This document shows, in pieces, positions 43,403 to 56,212 of a stretch of DNA of 64,000 nt; position 1 is the first letter of the stretch, and each line of letters opens with the position of its first letter. The position numbers and the translations under genes were made by a program. The stretch comes from Cacajao melanocephalus (taxonomy: Eukaryota; Chordata; Mammalia; Primates; Pitheciidae): NCBI GenBank assembly GCA_963573385.1, contig CAUYLG010039363.1, positions 62,001-126,000 on the forward strand, given 5' to 3'. The notes beneath the pieces were generated by a model. The model was not told where the DNA came from. It was given only the letters and a program-made list of their open reading frames with translations, and ran no database searches.

Positions 43403-43856
43403 TCTCTCCTCTAACTTCGAAATGTCATGGAGTAATGCTAACCGCATGTCATTAGGGTTTCCTTTGACTTACCACTCTTCCTAGATGGAGTCAAGAGGAA
43501 TGAAGGCTAGAATCCTCAGAACTCTGTGTTGAATGTCAATACTGTCTTTCTTCCTAAACTTTAGTTGGAGAGTGAGGATCAAAGGATTGTCCAAAAAGGC
43601 AGTCTTCTCACTACACAGGATTTAAATGTGTGTCTGAAAGTGAAGAAAGCAATTATTAAAGAGCTTATAATGTTGTTTTTTTTCTTTTTGCACAAAACCA
43701 AAGGAAAAGAAGAGAATAAAGAGAAGTACTAAGAACACACATAAATAGGAAAGAAATATTTTTAATTGCCTTGAAAATTGTCCTATAAAATTGTCTTACA
43801 ATAGCAAGTAAAGCAACCTTAAAATTAGAAATAAATAAACAATGTTGAGGTGACCT

Positions 43857-43979
43857 AAACTATACAACCATTAGGGGTTCAAATTGACATGATATATCCA
43901 TATCATATATCCATATCATGTCAATTTGAACCATATTTCCATATTATGTCAATTTGAACCCCTAATGGCTGTGTGGTTT
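43857..43979. other. Long imperfect inverted repeat with a duplicated arm
   Basis: Left arm 43868-43895 (core GGGGTTCAAATTGACATGAT) pairs with 43941-43968 with one mismatch in 28. Weaker pairing extends outward to about 43857 and 43979. A partial extra copy of the right arm (20 bp) sits in the loop at 43913-43932. No TIR transposon family was recognised. Confidence 0.8.
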
Positions 43980-44029
43980 GCAACAAACATTCTAATATTG
44001 CATCGTCCTAGCAAACTTGAATTATGATC

Positions 44030-44210
44030 TTAATCAATTAATAAATATTTATTTATTGAATGATCAGCACTAGCCTTGGTCCTGTGTAAAGGGTTAAAGA
44101 AACAAGAAAATGCAAAGCCCATTTCAAAGAGTTTACACTATTGTTGAAAATATGACTATTATATTTAAAACAGTAAGGCACAATGTAGGTACCATGTAAA
44201 TTAAATGCCC
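44030..44210 (-). mobile_element. L2 LINE 3' end
   Basis: 'taataaatatttatttattgaatgatcagcactagccttggtcctgtg...agcccatttcaaagagtttacactattg' reads as the reverse L2 terminus (AATATTTATTGAGCACC, GCCCTCAAGGAGCTTACA). Confidence 0.6.
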
Positions 44211-45436
44211 ACGTTGCATGCAATCTAAAATATACACACATTTATACATTGGTAGTATTTTATTTTTCATCTACTTTCCTCTTTTGACTCTCTGTATGTG
44301 CAATTCCTTCCCAGGACCTTAACAATTGATCTTTTTAATGTGAGTAAATTGCCAAGCCTAATGTGCTGCAGATTTTGTCTAAAGATGGTATTTGTGACAT
44401 TCTCTGACTGCCTTCACAAAGCTCAAAATAAAACTAAGCTAAAGTATTCCCAAACTTTTTATACTGTGAATACTTTCTGTTTGCTTTAGAATTGTTTGGA
44501 ATTACTCCTGAGGAAAAAAACCAGACATTAGTAAAGCTGAAGAATTAATTGGGCTTTCTGCAGTTCTGTCAATACATGGGAAAGCTTCTGTCTATCCAGA
44601 TCCTGCCAGAAAATAACAAAAGGTTTTCACTGACATGCAAAGCAAGAGTTCATTTAATTTTTCAGAATTTTATTTTTCAACTCTGTGTTCATTAGTTGAG
44701 TTTGTTCTCTTTGTCCTTAATTATGTTGTCTTATGTGCTGCAAGCTTTATATTTTAAAAACATATATAATTAATTACAAAATTAAATAAATATTTGTGCT
44801 TAATTGAGGATGGAGAGAAGTAGCTTATTACAATACTGCAAAAAGAAAAACCAAAGTAACTATGATGTTCAAATATCCAACAAAATACACATTTAAAAAG
44901 CAAAGTATCTAGCTATAATTATTTTCTTTTCCATCCAAGAATTAACCAGCTAACTAAACATAGCTTTTATTAAATCAATTCTACATCATACATAAACTTT
45001 AGTGTGAGAATCTTACCAAACAAAAATCTTCCACTGAGAGCCTATTCAAACTATTTTCAAAAGATTTTCTTTCTGAAACTGAGAAATTTGAATTAAAGAT
45101 GCTATGCAGCAATGAAACATTAACTTGGTGAGTCTATTATGCCATCGATAGACAAATACGTAGAAAATGTATTTAATCTCATAGGGAAATGGTCTTAGTA
45201 TCCCCTATTTCTTCCCATCTTATTGTGAAATAACATTTTATGAAGCTAATTGTTCAACAATTGCTATCTTATCTATGAAAGGAAATTGCTTTTTAAAAAA
45301 ACTAGGCCAAATAAAATAGGCCAACTTCTTTACGAAGCAAAGTATTTTAATCCACTTACTTATAGTTCTTGGCTTTTGACAAGAAGTCTGACATCTGAAA
45401 TGGAAATATTCACTGTATAATTACACAACTTTTAAC

Positions 45437-45478
<42 letters not shown>

Positions 45479-46169
45479 TCATGCTAAAAAATGTTAGATG
45501 AGCTTATTTGAATAGTGTAGGCCATCCATTAAAATTGAGAAACTTATTCAATTGGATTTGTTATTCCTAAACATATCCTCATATGACATTGTAACTTTTT
45601 CTTGCCAAGCATTGGTATATAGTTTTAAAGCTATAAAATTTTTGTATATAGTTATGACTTCTGGCCACTAGTTCTAAGCCAGTCTCCAGTAGAACAAAGG
45701 TAACTCATACTCTTTTTCATGTTTACTAAAAACTAAATTATAAAGAGATTACAATGTACTGCTGATAAATGATATAGTTAGATAAGCAATTTTTAATGCT
45801 ATGCTTTATGATAACAAAAGGAAATTTATAAAATGTTAGTTTGATGAGTGGAAATTTTCAAATGAATTGAAGTTTTTCTATATGAAAACTATGTAGCCCA
45901 ATCTTTTCATTTTGAACTTTTTTGTAGGCCTCAAAAGACCTAAATATGGTTTCCCAAGAGGACTATATTTTTTGTCATCAAAATCTTATTATCATTACTG
46001 AGACATATTTATATTGGGACATATAGTTAACATTTAATGTATTATAATAAATACCATAGTCTTAATGCTTTATTCATTTATTTCTTACCTGTACTTGGGT
46101 AACTATTTATAGCTATCAAAATATTATAAAATAATATATGTAATAATCAATTCTAGCTATAATTATGAT
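44211..46169. other. Unique AT-rich DNA, no gene recognised
   Basis: Nothing recognised in 2 kb except the TA microsatellite at 45440-45472. The ORF at 44298-44489 is chance-sized. Confidence 0.5.
45440..45472. repeat. (TA)16 microsatellite
   Basis: Pure TA dinucleotide run of about 33 bp, long enough to be length-polymorphic and prone to cruciform formation or breakage. Confidence 0.95.
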
Positions 46170-46520
46170 GAATAAAAAGCAACCTCTAACACATCAATGG
46201 CTTACAAAAACAAACATTATTGTTTTTCACTCATCAAAGGTAGGGTGGCTACAGATCCTCTAATTTCAGCTGAGCTTACCAGGCAGGACTTGGCTAGGCT
46301 TGATTAAACTCCAGGCCTGGGATTGAGTTCAGATCCATTCCAACTGTCTTGATCACTCTGGGACTAGGGGCTACTCAAGCATATTTTTCTCATGGAGCAG
46401 AAACAGAAGGACTCAAGCCTAGCCACATTGGCACATGGAAACCCATGCTCATTCTTTGGCTGTTCACATTGGCTACAACAGGTCATACGGCCAAGCCCAA
46501 CATCAATGAAGTGGGGAAAT
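46170..46520. mobile_element. Probable ancient repeat, family unknown
   Basis: 'acatcaatggcttacaaaaacaaacattattgtttttcactc' followed by 'ctcatggagcagaaacagaaggactcaagcc' and 'acattggctacaacaggtcatacggccaagcccaacatcaatg' has the layout of an old reversed LTR-like repeat. Family not assigned. Confidence 0.4.
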
Positions 46521-47399
46521 AATTTCATCTACCTTTGTAACAAGGAGATAATACAAAATCACTTTGCAAAGGGCTTGGGTGTGCAATTCTATAATAAGAA
46601 AAGAATGAAGAATTGGGGACAATAATGTATATTTTTGCAATGCATCATAGACATTTATTACTTTTAATTTCATAAACATATTTGCACACTTTGAGGAATA
46701 AGCTCATGATAATTACAGTAAAATAATCTACTTGTAGTAATAATTTAAAGTTGAAAACTTAGCCAGAATTTATGCCAGTCCATATTAAGAGTTTAGGTTA
46801 AACATACATTTAACAATTAATTGGATTTTTAACATATGAGTGCATTTAAATTATATCTCCCAGAACAAACCAAATGAATATGATAACATCATTTGAAAAA
46901 TTATTTAATGATGACACTGTCTGAAGAATGTACCGTATCTTCTTGATGACTGGAAATAACATTTTTCCTAGCATAACTTTAGGTCAAGGAGCACTTTTAG
47001 AAATCTAACATTTTTCTTACATGTTAACAAAAAAATATATTCTAATATAATTTATATGATGTTCTACTATAAAATTGTGTTACATAGTAGATCTAATGTC
47101 AATAGAAACTCAAATATGCTGGAATGTGAAGTCTCTAACTGTTCGGCACCATCACCGAGTGCAGCTACTTCTCTGAGCGCCCACCTCCAGGGCTGAGAAC
47201 TATAAATAATCCATTTGATTCTTGACATTACTGCCCAGAGTGGCGAGAAATGTAAAGGTTGATACATGTTTTCTTATTCTGATTTTGTCTTTGTTTTTGG
47301 AGCCTGTTTTTAGTGCCTGAATTTTTAAAGGTTGAAATGTGTTATTTAAGAATCACCCTAAGTCATATTAAAGTATAATAGCTAAAAGAAAAACCAAAG
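46521..47399. other. Unique AT-rich DNA, nothing recognised
   Basis: No feature recognised apart from chance ORFs (47067-47267, -). Confidence 0.45.
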
Positions 47400-47985
47400 A
47401 TCTTTTGTAGTACTTCTCTACTTAAAATTCTTCAATGACTCCCAAGTTACATACACAAAGTACTTTGTAGCCATTTAGCTAACTTTATCAAGCCTGTTCG
47501 CCTGTCCTCCAGCCAAATTAGGCCGTTCCCCGTTTCCAAAACTTGCCCAAGGCTACCCCACCTTTTTAATTTTTTTTTTCTGACTGTTCCCTCTACAAGA
47601 AACTTCCTCCCCTCTTATTTACAGGCCTGCTGACCTCCCAACATTTGCTCCTGTGAAGAACTCAGATACAACTTTCCTCAAACTTTTTCTAATAATGCCA
47701 AGAGTATGAGTTCCCACTGCTTCTCCCCATCCCTACTTCTGGTGGTACTTAAAATAGTCTAGCTTTTGTATAATTTGTCAATAGTCATTGAGTAACTGCC
47801 ATGTGTTAGGAGCTTGTTCCTCCTCTTTATAAGCTCAGTCTGGTTTGTATGTTTGCTGTAACGTAGCAAAGCATAAGCTCCCTGAGATCAAAGACTGTCT
47901 TATTCATTTTTCTCTTCTCTGTGAGGGGCTAGCATATTCACTTACACACAGTAGGAGCTCAATAAATATTTACATGAAGACATAG
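47400..47985 (+). mobile_element. L2 LINE, 3' end
   Basis: Order matches L2: 'acttaaaattcttcaatgactccc', 'cctgttcgcctgtcctccagcc', 'ctgactgttccctctacaagaaac', 'ctcctgtgaagaactcagatacaac', 'cataagctccctgagatcaaagactg' and the terminus 'cacagtaggagctcaataaatatttac'. A T10 run at 47570 is a local slippage event. Confidence 0.85.
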
Positions 47986-48940
47986 TAATGTGGGGAAAAG
48001 TCTCAGTAATTTTTATTCATTTGGTCGATGACTTCTCACAAAATGATATAAAATATGACTTCAGACTTGAGCAAAACACCTGGATCATAGACACTCAATA
48101 AACTGCAGCAGGGTCATTAGAGGTAATTGGATCTATTTGAGCCAGAAAAAGACTGTGCTGTTTGCCTCGAGGCATTTAAAACTAAAGCTAGAACCTTATT
48201 TGTATGCAGTAGTTTGAGTGTGGATCTGCATAACAGTTGCAACCTCTAAAGACTATTATAGTTCTGTAGTAAGACTTTTCATTATTCAAACAGTAAACAA
48301 TAAATTGACAAAATCGAGGATACAGCTACTCTAATCTGTAAAACTTTATATAATTAGACATCTCCAATAAATTAACAAATTTTACTTACATAAAATAATA
48401 AAGCTGCTAAAATTTTACATTTTTAATGTTTTTATCCTCTTTGATCTTTTTCCTATCTTCCTTAAGTACAACTTTTATATGCCACTAATTGCTCAAAAAC
48501 ATAAAGTAGCCCATTATTTCTTTATAGGCATGGGAGTTTAAAGCTAGAATAGACTAGAAATCATTGAGTTTTATCTGTTAATTTTACTCAGTATCAACTG
48601 AGGCCCATAAAATTCGTTACTGTGACTGGAACCCACATCTCCTGACATAATGTTCTTTCTGCTTCACCATTCTATACATTTTTAAACTCTTGTTTTTTGA
48701 GATCTCTACAATAAAACTTCATTATTAAAATTACTTAAACTTATTTCCTAATTCTCCTCCCAAAACAAATCTTCACTCAGGATGACTACCTTCTATACCT
48801 ACTTTTGTCATGAAAAGTCTTTCCTTAAATTCCCTTCTGCCCAGACTCAAAGACTGTCCTCGTTTTTGAAATAAGACTCTGCTTTGCCAACTCACAATGA
48901 TATTTCCATTTTTCTAAAGAAGTATTCTATATTACATGTA
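47986..48940. other. Unique AT-rich DNA, nothing recognised
   Basis: No repeat or exon recognised. Possible MIR-like trace near 48600-48670 ('tgactggaacccacatctcctgacataatg') is too short to call. Confidence 0.4.
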
Positions 48941-48944
48941 CAAA

Positions 48945-49110
48945 ACTCTGCTAGCTAGCAGGTGCTAGATGTAAAGACTGCTCTCAAGAAGTTTAAAATA
49001 CAGTTGGAGAGATTAAACATGTTCACATAAATTAGGCAAAAGATTGTAAGTGTTATTAGATGGACACAGTGAGCAGTAAAACCACAAAGAAGAGAAAAAT
49101 CTCTTTTAGT
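48945..49110 (-). mobile_element. L2/CR1-type LINE 3' fragment
   Basis: 'ctagcaggtgctagatgtaaagactgctctcaagaagtttaaaatacagttggagagattaaacatg...gtgttattagatggacac' resembles the reversed 3' end of an L2-like LINE (GTGCTAGG..., CTCAAGGAGCTCACAG..., GTGCTATAATAG). Moderate divergence. Confidence 0.5.
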
Positions 49111-49919
49111 TAAGGACATCAAATAAGTCTTAATACATAGGTAGTATCTTTTCTGTTTTTTCTGTTTATTTTTAACAAAAGAAAGCAAACAAAAAAAGAA
49201 GTTATATGCTGAAGAATAGAAAGATAGATCAAAGTAACAAATTTGTAAAAATCCACAAAACAGACAAGTCTTGGACTGTATTCTACTTATTATAAAGGAC
49301 ATTATTGGGACAACTGATAAAATTGGAATATGCACTGCAAATTGGATAAAAGTATTGTATGTGTATATATATATATGTGTGTGTGTGTGTGTGGTATTTA
49401 AAGATGGTAAAAATTTTAGAAAGAAGGATAGACAATCGAAGATAAAAACATTACACAAAGACAAGAGTGGGAAAGTGCAGACGTAAAGCGGCAAATATCA
49501 AAATCGGCAGCACATTAGCGTTTGCTAAGTGGTGTAGTAGAACTGGTCATAAAAAAATATTAATTTCCAAGAAAAGATACTTGGGCTTCATTTTCTAAGA
49601 AATGTGAACTTACTGAGTTGGGAAAGGAATCCTACGGTGGAAGGAAGAGTGAATGAGGACCTGGACTAGAGTTGGAAGTAGAAAAGAAATTATGAGGTCA
49701 AATGTACACCAACACTAGAATAGTGTCAATAGGAATTTATACCTGATTGGATATGGGGAACAGAGAGTGGAGAGACAGTTAAGAGGGGTGGCTATAAACA
49801 GGGAAAGAAAAAACACAAGGACAAGGGAGTATTTAAAAGAAAATTCTTACAATCTTTTTGAAACATACTGAGTTCTAAATTAAATTCACAACATATGTAC
49901 TATAATATATACCACAAAT
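49111..49919. other. Unique DNA with one microsatellite
   Basis: No gene recognised. A 179-codon minus frame (48955-49494) crosses the TA/TG microsatellite and has no recognisable domain. Confidence 0.45.
49359..49394 (+). repeat. (TA)n(TG)n compound microsatellite
   Basis: About six TA then nine TG units. Likely length-variable. Confidence 0.9.
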
Positions 49920-50096
49920 CAACATGCATATTTATTTATTTATTTTTGAGATAAGGTCTCACTCTGTCACCCAGGCTGGAGTCCAGTGGCATGATCATAG
50001 TGCACTACAGCCTTGACTTCCCGGGCTCAAGTGATCCTCTAGCATCAGCCTCCTGAGTAGCTTGAACATGCCACCATGCCTGGCTAATTTTTAATT

Positions 50097-50402
<306 letters not shown>

Positions 50403-50690
50403 ATTTTTTTTTTTTCTTTTTTGAGGCAGTATCGCTCTGTTGCCCAGGCTAATATGCAAAGGTGAGATCTTGGCTCCTCCCAGGTTCAAGTAATTCTCAT
50501 GCCTCAGGCTCCCGAGTGAGTATCTGGGATTACAGTCATGTGTTACCACGCCTGGCTAATTTTTGTATTTTTAGAAGAGACAAGGTTACATCATGTTGAT
50601 CAGGCTGGTGTTGACTTCTGACCTCAAGTGATTGACTGCCTCATCTTCCCAAAGTACTAAGAGTACAGGCATGAGCAACTGTACTCAGCC
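50403..50690 (-). mobile_element. Alu SINE inserted in the older Alu (inner copy 2)
   Basis: T-rich tail (50404-50420), body TTGAGGCAGTATCGCTCTG to 'gcaactgtactcagcc'. The 10-bp ATTTTTAATT at 50087-50096 is repeated at 50691-50700, which is the target duplication left where the inner pair entered the older Alu. Confidence 0.95.
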
Positions 50691-50929
50691 ATTTTTAATT
50701 TTTTGTAGAGATGGGGTCTGGCTGGTCTCTAAATCCTGGCCTCAAGCAATTCCCTTTCCTTAGACTCCCAAATTGCTGGAATCACAGGCATGAGCCACTG
50801 GGCCTGGCCCCAACATGTATATTTAGATATGGTAGCAATTTAATGCATTAATAATTCAACTATTTCCATCTTGTCTCTTCAATGATACCAGACAGTTCTT
50901 GAGGGAGGGAAAAAAAGGAGTAGAAGAAT

Positions 50930-51075
50930 GAATTGGCATGTAGAAAACTCTTATTATATTCCACATTCAGTCACAGTACAATTGCTACTATTTCGATTTT
51001 ACAGATAAGGAAGCTAAAACTTAAAAGTATCAGGTAGCTTATCCACATTGCTGGAGATAGTAAGACTATGTCTAT
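50930..51075 (+). mobile_element. MIR SINE fragment
   Basis: 'aattgctactatttcgattttacagataaggaagctaaaacttaaaag...aggtagcttatccacattgctgg' follows MIR TTATTATCCCCATTTTACAG, GAGGAAACTGAGGC and AGTAACTTGCCCAAGG. Confidence 0.65.
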
Positions 51076-52270
51076 AGTTTTACTGATTTCTGAATATATG
51101 AATTTTTTTTAACCTTCTATCAATGGGTAGAGGCTCAGAGAAGCAAATTTTAGCTAAATATAAGAAAAAAAACTTTTAACAATTTCAGCTGTGAAATTCA
51201 GGAAGAGAACTGACAGGGAAGTTTTAATGCTTAAGAAGGTAGCTAATCTGTACACAAAAAAAATCATAAAAGTTTTTGTCCTGAATTATCTCATGATAAC
51301 AACTGATATGTGAGTAGGATATGTAGAAGCAAACATAAATATTATAGCTTTTCCTTCTTCTTTGTGCTACTGTACAGTTTTAAAATAGCTGCTTTTTGCT
51401 TGTTTTCAGACTCAACTAGATTTTTTTCCACAATTTTGTCTTAATTTTATGTATATATGTGGGAGCATCTGTTGCAGTAAAACTATATGTTTTTCTTAGA
51501 TGTAAAAGCAATGATCAATTCAGGAATTACTCTAATGAAGATTTCAGAAAATAATTTCTTTGTCAAAATATGCATCTTAATATCACAGATTATCAGTGTA
51601 ATGAATAAATGAAAATATGTTCTATCACGAAACAAGAATGAAAAGTGAAAGTTTTTTGACATTAGGAAATCAAGCTCCATTGCATTTTCATGCACCAATT
51701 CTCTCTGAGCTAGTTACAAAATATAACATAAACTAATATTTCAACTTTAAAGCCAAAGTATGAATTCAGGATTCATCTTTTTGTATAACTACATTCCACT
51801 TGTGAAGAATACTTTCTCACAAATAGACAGACCAACATAATACAAACTATCCAATGGTCCTGGTAAAATCTGGACAAAACAGAAAAGGGAACACAACAAA
51901 TTCCAAAAAGAAATTCTACTGTTGCCTTCTCATTAAAGTTGTTTGCTTGATTTCCCTTTCATAGGAGAAAGGGTGGGGTTTTGTAAAATAATTAATGTTC
52001 ATTTAACTTTATTATTATGTGTGGAAAAATCTGCGAACTGGGTGTGATTTCCACGTGATATTCATTTATTGTACGTAGATCAGGTCTAAACTGTGATAGT
52101 TTGAGATATATAAACAACTTAGTGCAGGATATGAAGGGTATCCAGTGCAAAATGAAGAAAAGTAGTTTGCTCAATAACCAAGTGCATTTCAGCAGCTAAT
52201 GCCCTTCCAGAAACCCACAACAAAGTGAACAGAGGTAGCAAGATTTGAAGGATTAAGAAATAAATTAGAG
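51076..52270. other. Unique AT-rich DNA, nothing recognised
   Basis: No repeat or gene recognised. ORFs 51483-51698 and 51992-52174 (both -) are chance-sized. Confidence 0.5.
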
Positions 52271-52681
<411 letters not shown>

Positions 52682-52964
52682 CTAAAGTAAGACTTATTCA
52701 CCTGGTTCCTAAAGTTTATCACCACAACAGCTTACGCAGGGCAGATTGGTGATTGAGAATTCTGGATCTTATATCTTCATAGATCTTTCTTATCTTGTAC
52801 CAGAGTTCATAACACATAGGATCAAGGCCAAAGACCTTGAAGAATTGGATCGAATGTTGCTAACTGGCTCTGGGAGGACTTAGAGAGGGCAGGACAGAAA
52901 CTTATCATTTTCAGTGAGTTTCACGGTCTGCATCAGAAAAGACTGTTATGTCTGCATGTGAGAT

Positions 52965-53075
52965 AAATGCTGTCCAACAGAATGTCCCTAGTTTTCAATG
53001 GAGAAACTGAAGCTGACAGAGTCTAAGAAATCTTCCTAACAATATGTAGGCCAACATTTGCAGTCAGACTCTAAT
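52965..53075 (+). mobile_element. MIR-like fragment
   Basis: 'cctagttttcaatggagaaactgaagctgacagagtctaagaaatcttcctaac...ttgcagtcagactctaatg' fits the MIR core and 3' part (GATGAGGAAACTGAGGC, GCAGTCTGACTCC). Weak. Confidence 0.45.
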
Positions 53076-53994
53076 GTTCGTAATCTTTTCACTATATCAA
53101 GAAGTTGTAATATTCCCCAGGCAGGTCAAAGATTTTTTAAAAAATGTTTTCATATTAGGATTCATGTATAAATTTCTAATTTGGTTTACTATTTTGGTGA
53201 CTATATACATCACAAAATTAGACTCTGATTTTCTGCTATCACTTAAACTTATTTTAACTCATTTTGATATCTCTGCCTAAAAGTAAACAAAATAGTTTGA
53301 ATACCAATACGACATTTCTCTGATTGATTCTTTCTGATACAATTTCAGTAATCATTTAATTTTTGTAAATTCTAATTCTCCTCAATCAAGTCTTCAGAAG
53401 AAAAAAATCAATTTAGCAAACTATTTACGTTTTGAAATTGACAATACAAAAACACAAAACCAGAAACACATAAAGATAAATATGGAAGAGCCCTCAGATT
53501 AATATCTGAGGATAAGAAACAAGACAACTAAAAAATAAAGAGACTTAAATGATAAGCAAGTATTAAAAATATTTTCAAAAGACCATGATACTAGGTTAAA
53601 TATTGCTACACAAATGAAAGACAGGTCTAAGGAAACATTTTTAACTTAGTTTTCGTCTGACCATTTCTAAATACACATATCAAAATTAGGAAGGGTCCAT
53701 TTGGCATGAAACAGTCTGATCAATTATGATTAGAGTATACTATTTAGAAAAATGTCCTGCTTTGCCTTTAAATTATTAACATCAACACACATACACACAC
53801 ACAGAGAGAAATACATATACAAATGTCAAATATGAATTACCTTTTTAATATGAAAACAACCACTCAAAATCTTCTGTGTATGTGATTCTATATGTTTGTG
53901 TAACTTAGAAAATGCTGTACTAGGTATCTGCAGCCTTCAATTCGAAGCTCAAATTTAATACATATTAACAGGATGACTGGAGAAGTTAGTGATA
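53076..53994. other. Unique AT-rich DNA, nothing recognised
   Basis: No feature recognised. A short CA-rich run lies at about 53788-53803. Confidence 0.5.
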
Positions 53995-54095
53995 CTCCTG
54001 TGCCTCAGTTTTCTTATCTATGAAATAAAGGAGCTGGCCTGGATGGCTTCTGCAGTCATTTCCAGTTATATAATTACATATGATTCTCTGACAGC
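53995..54095 (-). mobile_element. MIR/MIR3-like SINE fragment
   Basis: 'ctgtgcctcagttttcttatctatgaaataaaggagctggcctggatggcttctgcagtcatttccag' matches the reversed MIR core CTCAGTTTCCTCATCTGTAA followed by the MIR3-type GGACTAGATGATCTC... segment. Confidence 0.6.
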
Positions 54096-55929
54096 TGGAA
54101 TGAGAAAATCTACGTGGCTGTATTGAATTGCCTTTGTCCTTCCTTGGTCCTGAACAGCTTAGGACTTTGGGACTGATTCATTATGGCTGTGAAGAAATAC
54201 TTCTGTTTCAGTTTCTAAGATAATCATGGCCAAGGTTAACCCTTTCAGATTAAATGCTAATTTTCTTATTTTTCTTAGGCATCTATATTTGTTAGCCCAG
54301 GACTTTCTCGTAATTAGATGTCATTCTTTTGATTAATACTGTACTTGCTTGAGCAAAGTACCTATTCTTAGCCCCTAGATTATTTCTAACGTGCACACTT
54401 CCTGCCCTATCTATGCTTTTCTTTTTGCTTTATGTCCTTTCCTTCTACCTAAGTAGTACTTTACTTTAGCTGATAATTTTCTCTAATTTTCTTTGTCTGA
54501 GCTTGCTCTTCAAAATTCAGCAATTATCTCCCAATAGTATACAGAATGATGCACTTGTAGCTCTATTTCTCATTCAAGCTAGAAACATTTTGAGTCAAAT
54601 ATAGCAAATCCTCTTGTTATTACATATTCTTGTTTCCAAACATCTATAATTTTCCCTAAAATAATGTGAATTAGAATTTCCATCATAAAATAGATTCCAA
54701 AATTTTAATTATGAAGATGAACAAGAATAGACAGACTCTACTTATGTAACATAAAGATTATGTCATCTACCATAACTCAAAATTAGAAAAGTATAGTCAG
54801 ATAACTGCTGCACATGTACAAGTTCTTTAGGTAAAATGTAAATTCAGTTATAGGCTGACTAAATTCAAAGGTTTAAATGGCTGACCCAGGTGGTAATTAA
54901 TTGTTTTTAGCACTTAAAAAAAACATATTGGTATGTTAAACATTTTAATCAGTAAAAGGAATATGTAAATGAGAAAATATACTTCATATCTTTTTTCTCT
55001 TTCTTGGTATATCATCTAGAGGTTTTCTCCAGCCCTGAAAGAAAATGGGTGCCTGGAAGAGTAAGTCGTTAGAGTATAAAAGCTTTAAATAGGAACTAAT
55101 TATCATAACTAAAAGTCTCTGATTTCTCCACTCATTCATTCTAAATAACTCTACATTTAATTTATTTCATAATGTCTAAAATAGAGTTCCAAGCTGCTGA
55201 CACCAAACAAGGACCCAGGAAGAGAACAAAGAATAAGAAACTGGCTCTTCAGGGAATGCTTAAATGAACAAAACCATGCAATGAGCACAGAAACACCAAT
55301 TATTGCCACAATATTATTGTGCCATTATGTTTCTACTCTCCACACACACTTCAGAAGAAGTAGTTTTAGTTCTTTTCTAAGTTATTTCACCATTCAAGGC
55401 TTTTCTTCAGGAGTTTAGAGGTACAAAGTAAAAGAACATTAACATCCTCAAGGAAGATTTCTCCAGAGTCTCCCAAATGAATACGTAATGAAGGCTTAAA
55501 TAGATCAATAGTTAAGTCTACAGAACTTGTCGCAAAGTTTAGTGCTTTTATAGAATCTAGGGGATATCTAAATATTTCTACTTGCTATATGATAAAGTGA
55601 AGGCAGGTAAACTTTCTTGGACAGCTTTTGAAAGGGATAAAAGCAATCAAAATCATTATCCTCCACCAGTAATCTTTAAAAAACAATATTGATTGTGTAA
55701 TTTACATTTCCATTGTATAATTTATGGTTATTTTGATTAGCTAATAGTTTGCAATATGTTAAATTTTTAATGTGGAGTTGTGATTCTTTTTTATGTATAT
55801 GTAGCATATTGATCTTTTCCTAATAATTACTGTGGTTAGTAAATATATCTATACCCATATCGTACCCTTCACAACAAAATTGCAGTACCATACATTTTTC
55901 TAGAGCTTCATGGCTGTTAGATGTGAATT
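54096..55929. other. Unique AT-rich DNA, nothing recognised
   Basis: No repeat, exon or RNA gene recognised in 1.8 kb. Confidence 0.5.
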
Positions 55930-56055
55930 TTTTATTCACTAAAAAATATTTATTCAGAGTCTGGTATATGCTGGTGCTAGTGATAATGTGATAAATGAAC
56001 AAATCCTGGTATATGCTGGTACCAGTGATAAAGTGGTAAAATTAATAAATTCTGG
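55930..56055 (-). mobile_element. L2 3' end containing a 45-bp tandem duplication
   Basis: 'ttattcactaaaaaatatttattcagagtctggtatatgctgg' is a reversed L2 terminus. From 55961 the 45-bp unit CTGGTATATGCTGGT... is repeated at 56006 with a few changes, so an old L2 tail was later duplicated in place. Confidence 0.55.
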
Positions 56056-56163
56056 TTTTAATACTTGTTACTGAGAAATAATATCCATACTTCATTGGAA
56101 ATGGTTATCTTTTTCTTTAATATGGCATGAAAAAATGTTCTGCAATGGAACAAAATGACTTTT

Positions 56164-56212
56164 TGTAGTTTAATTATGGTAAGGCTTATTGTAGTTTAAT
56201 TATGGTAACGCA
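56164..56212. repeat. Two-copy 26-bp tandem duplication
   Basis: TGTAGTTTAATTATGGTAA at 56164 recurs at 56190 with identical sequence over 19 bp. Low divergence suggests a fairly recent event. Confidence 0.8.

Noticed and set aside
43857..43979. CRISPR-like repeat structure
   Set aside because: Only an inverted repeat with one extra arm copy. There is no regular repeat-spacer array, and the genome is eukaryotic.
48955..49494. 179-codon minus-strand ORF
   Set aside because: It crosses an L2-like fragment and a TA/TG microsatellite (giving a His-Thr and Ile-Tyr run). It has no domain, and its composition matches translated AT-rich DNA.
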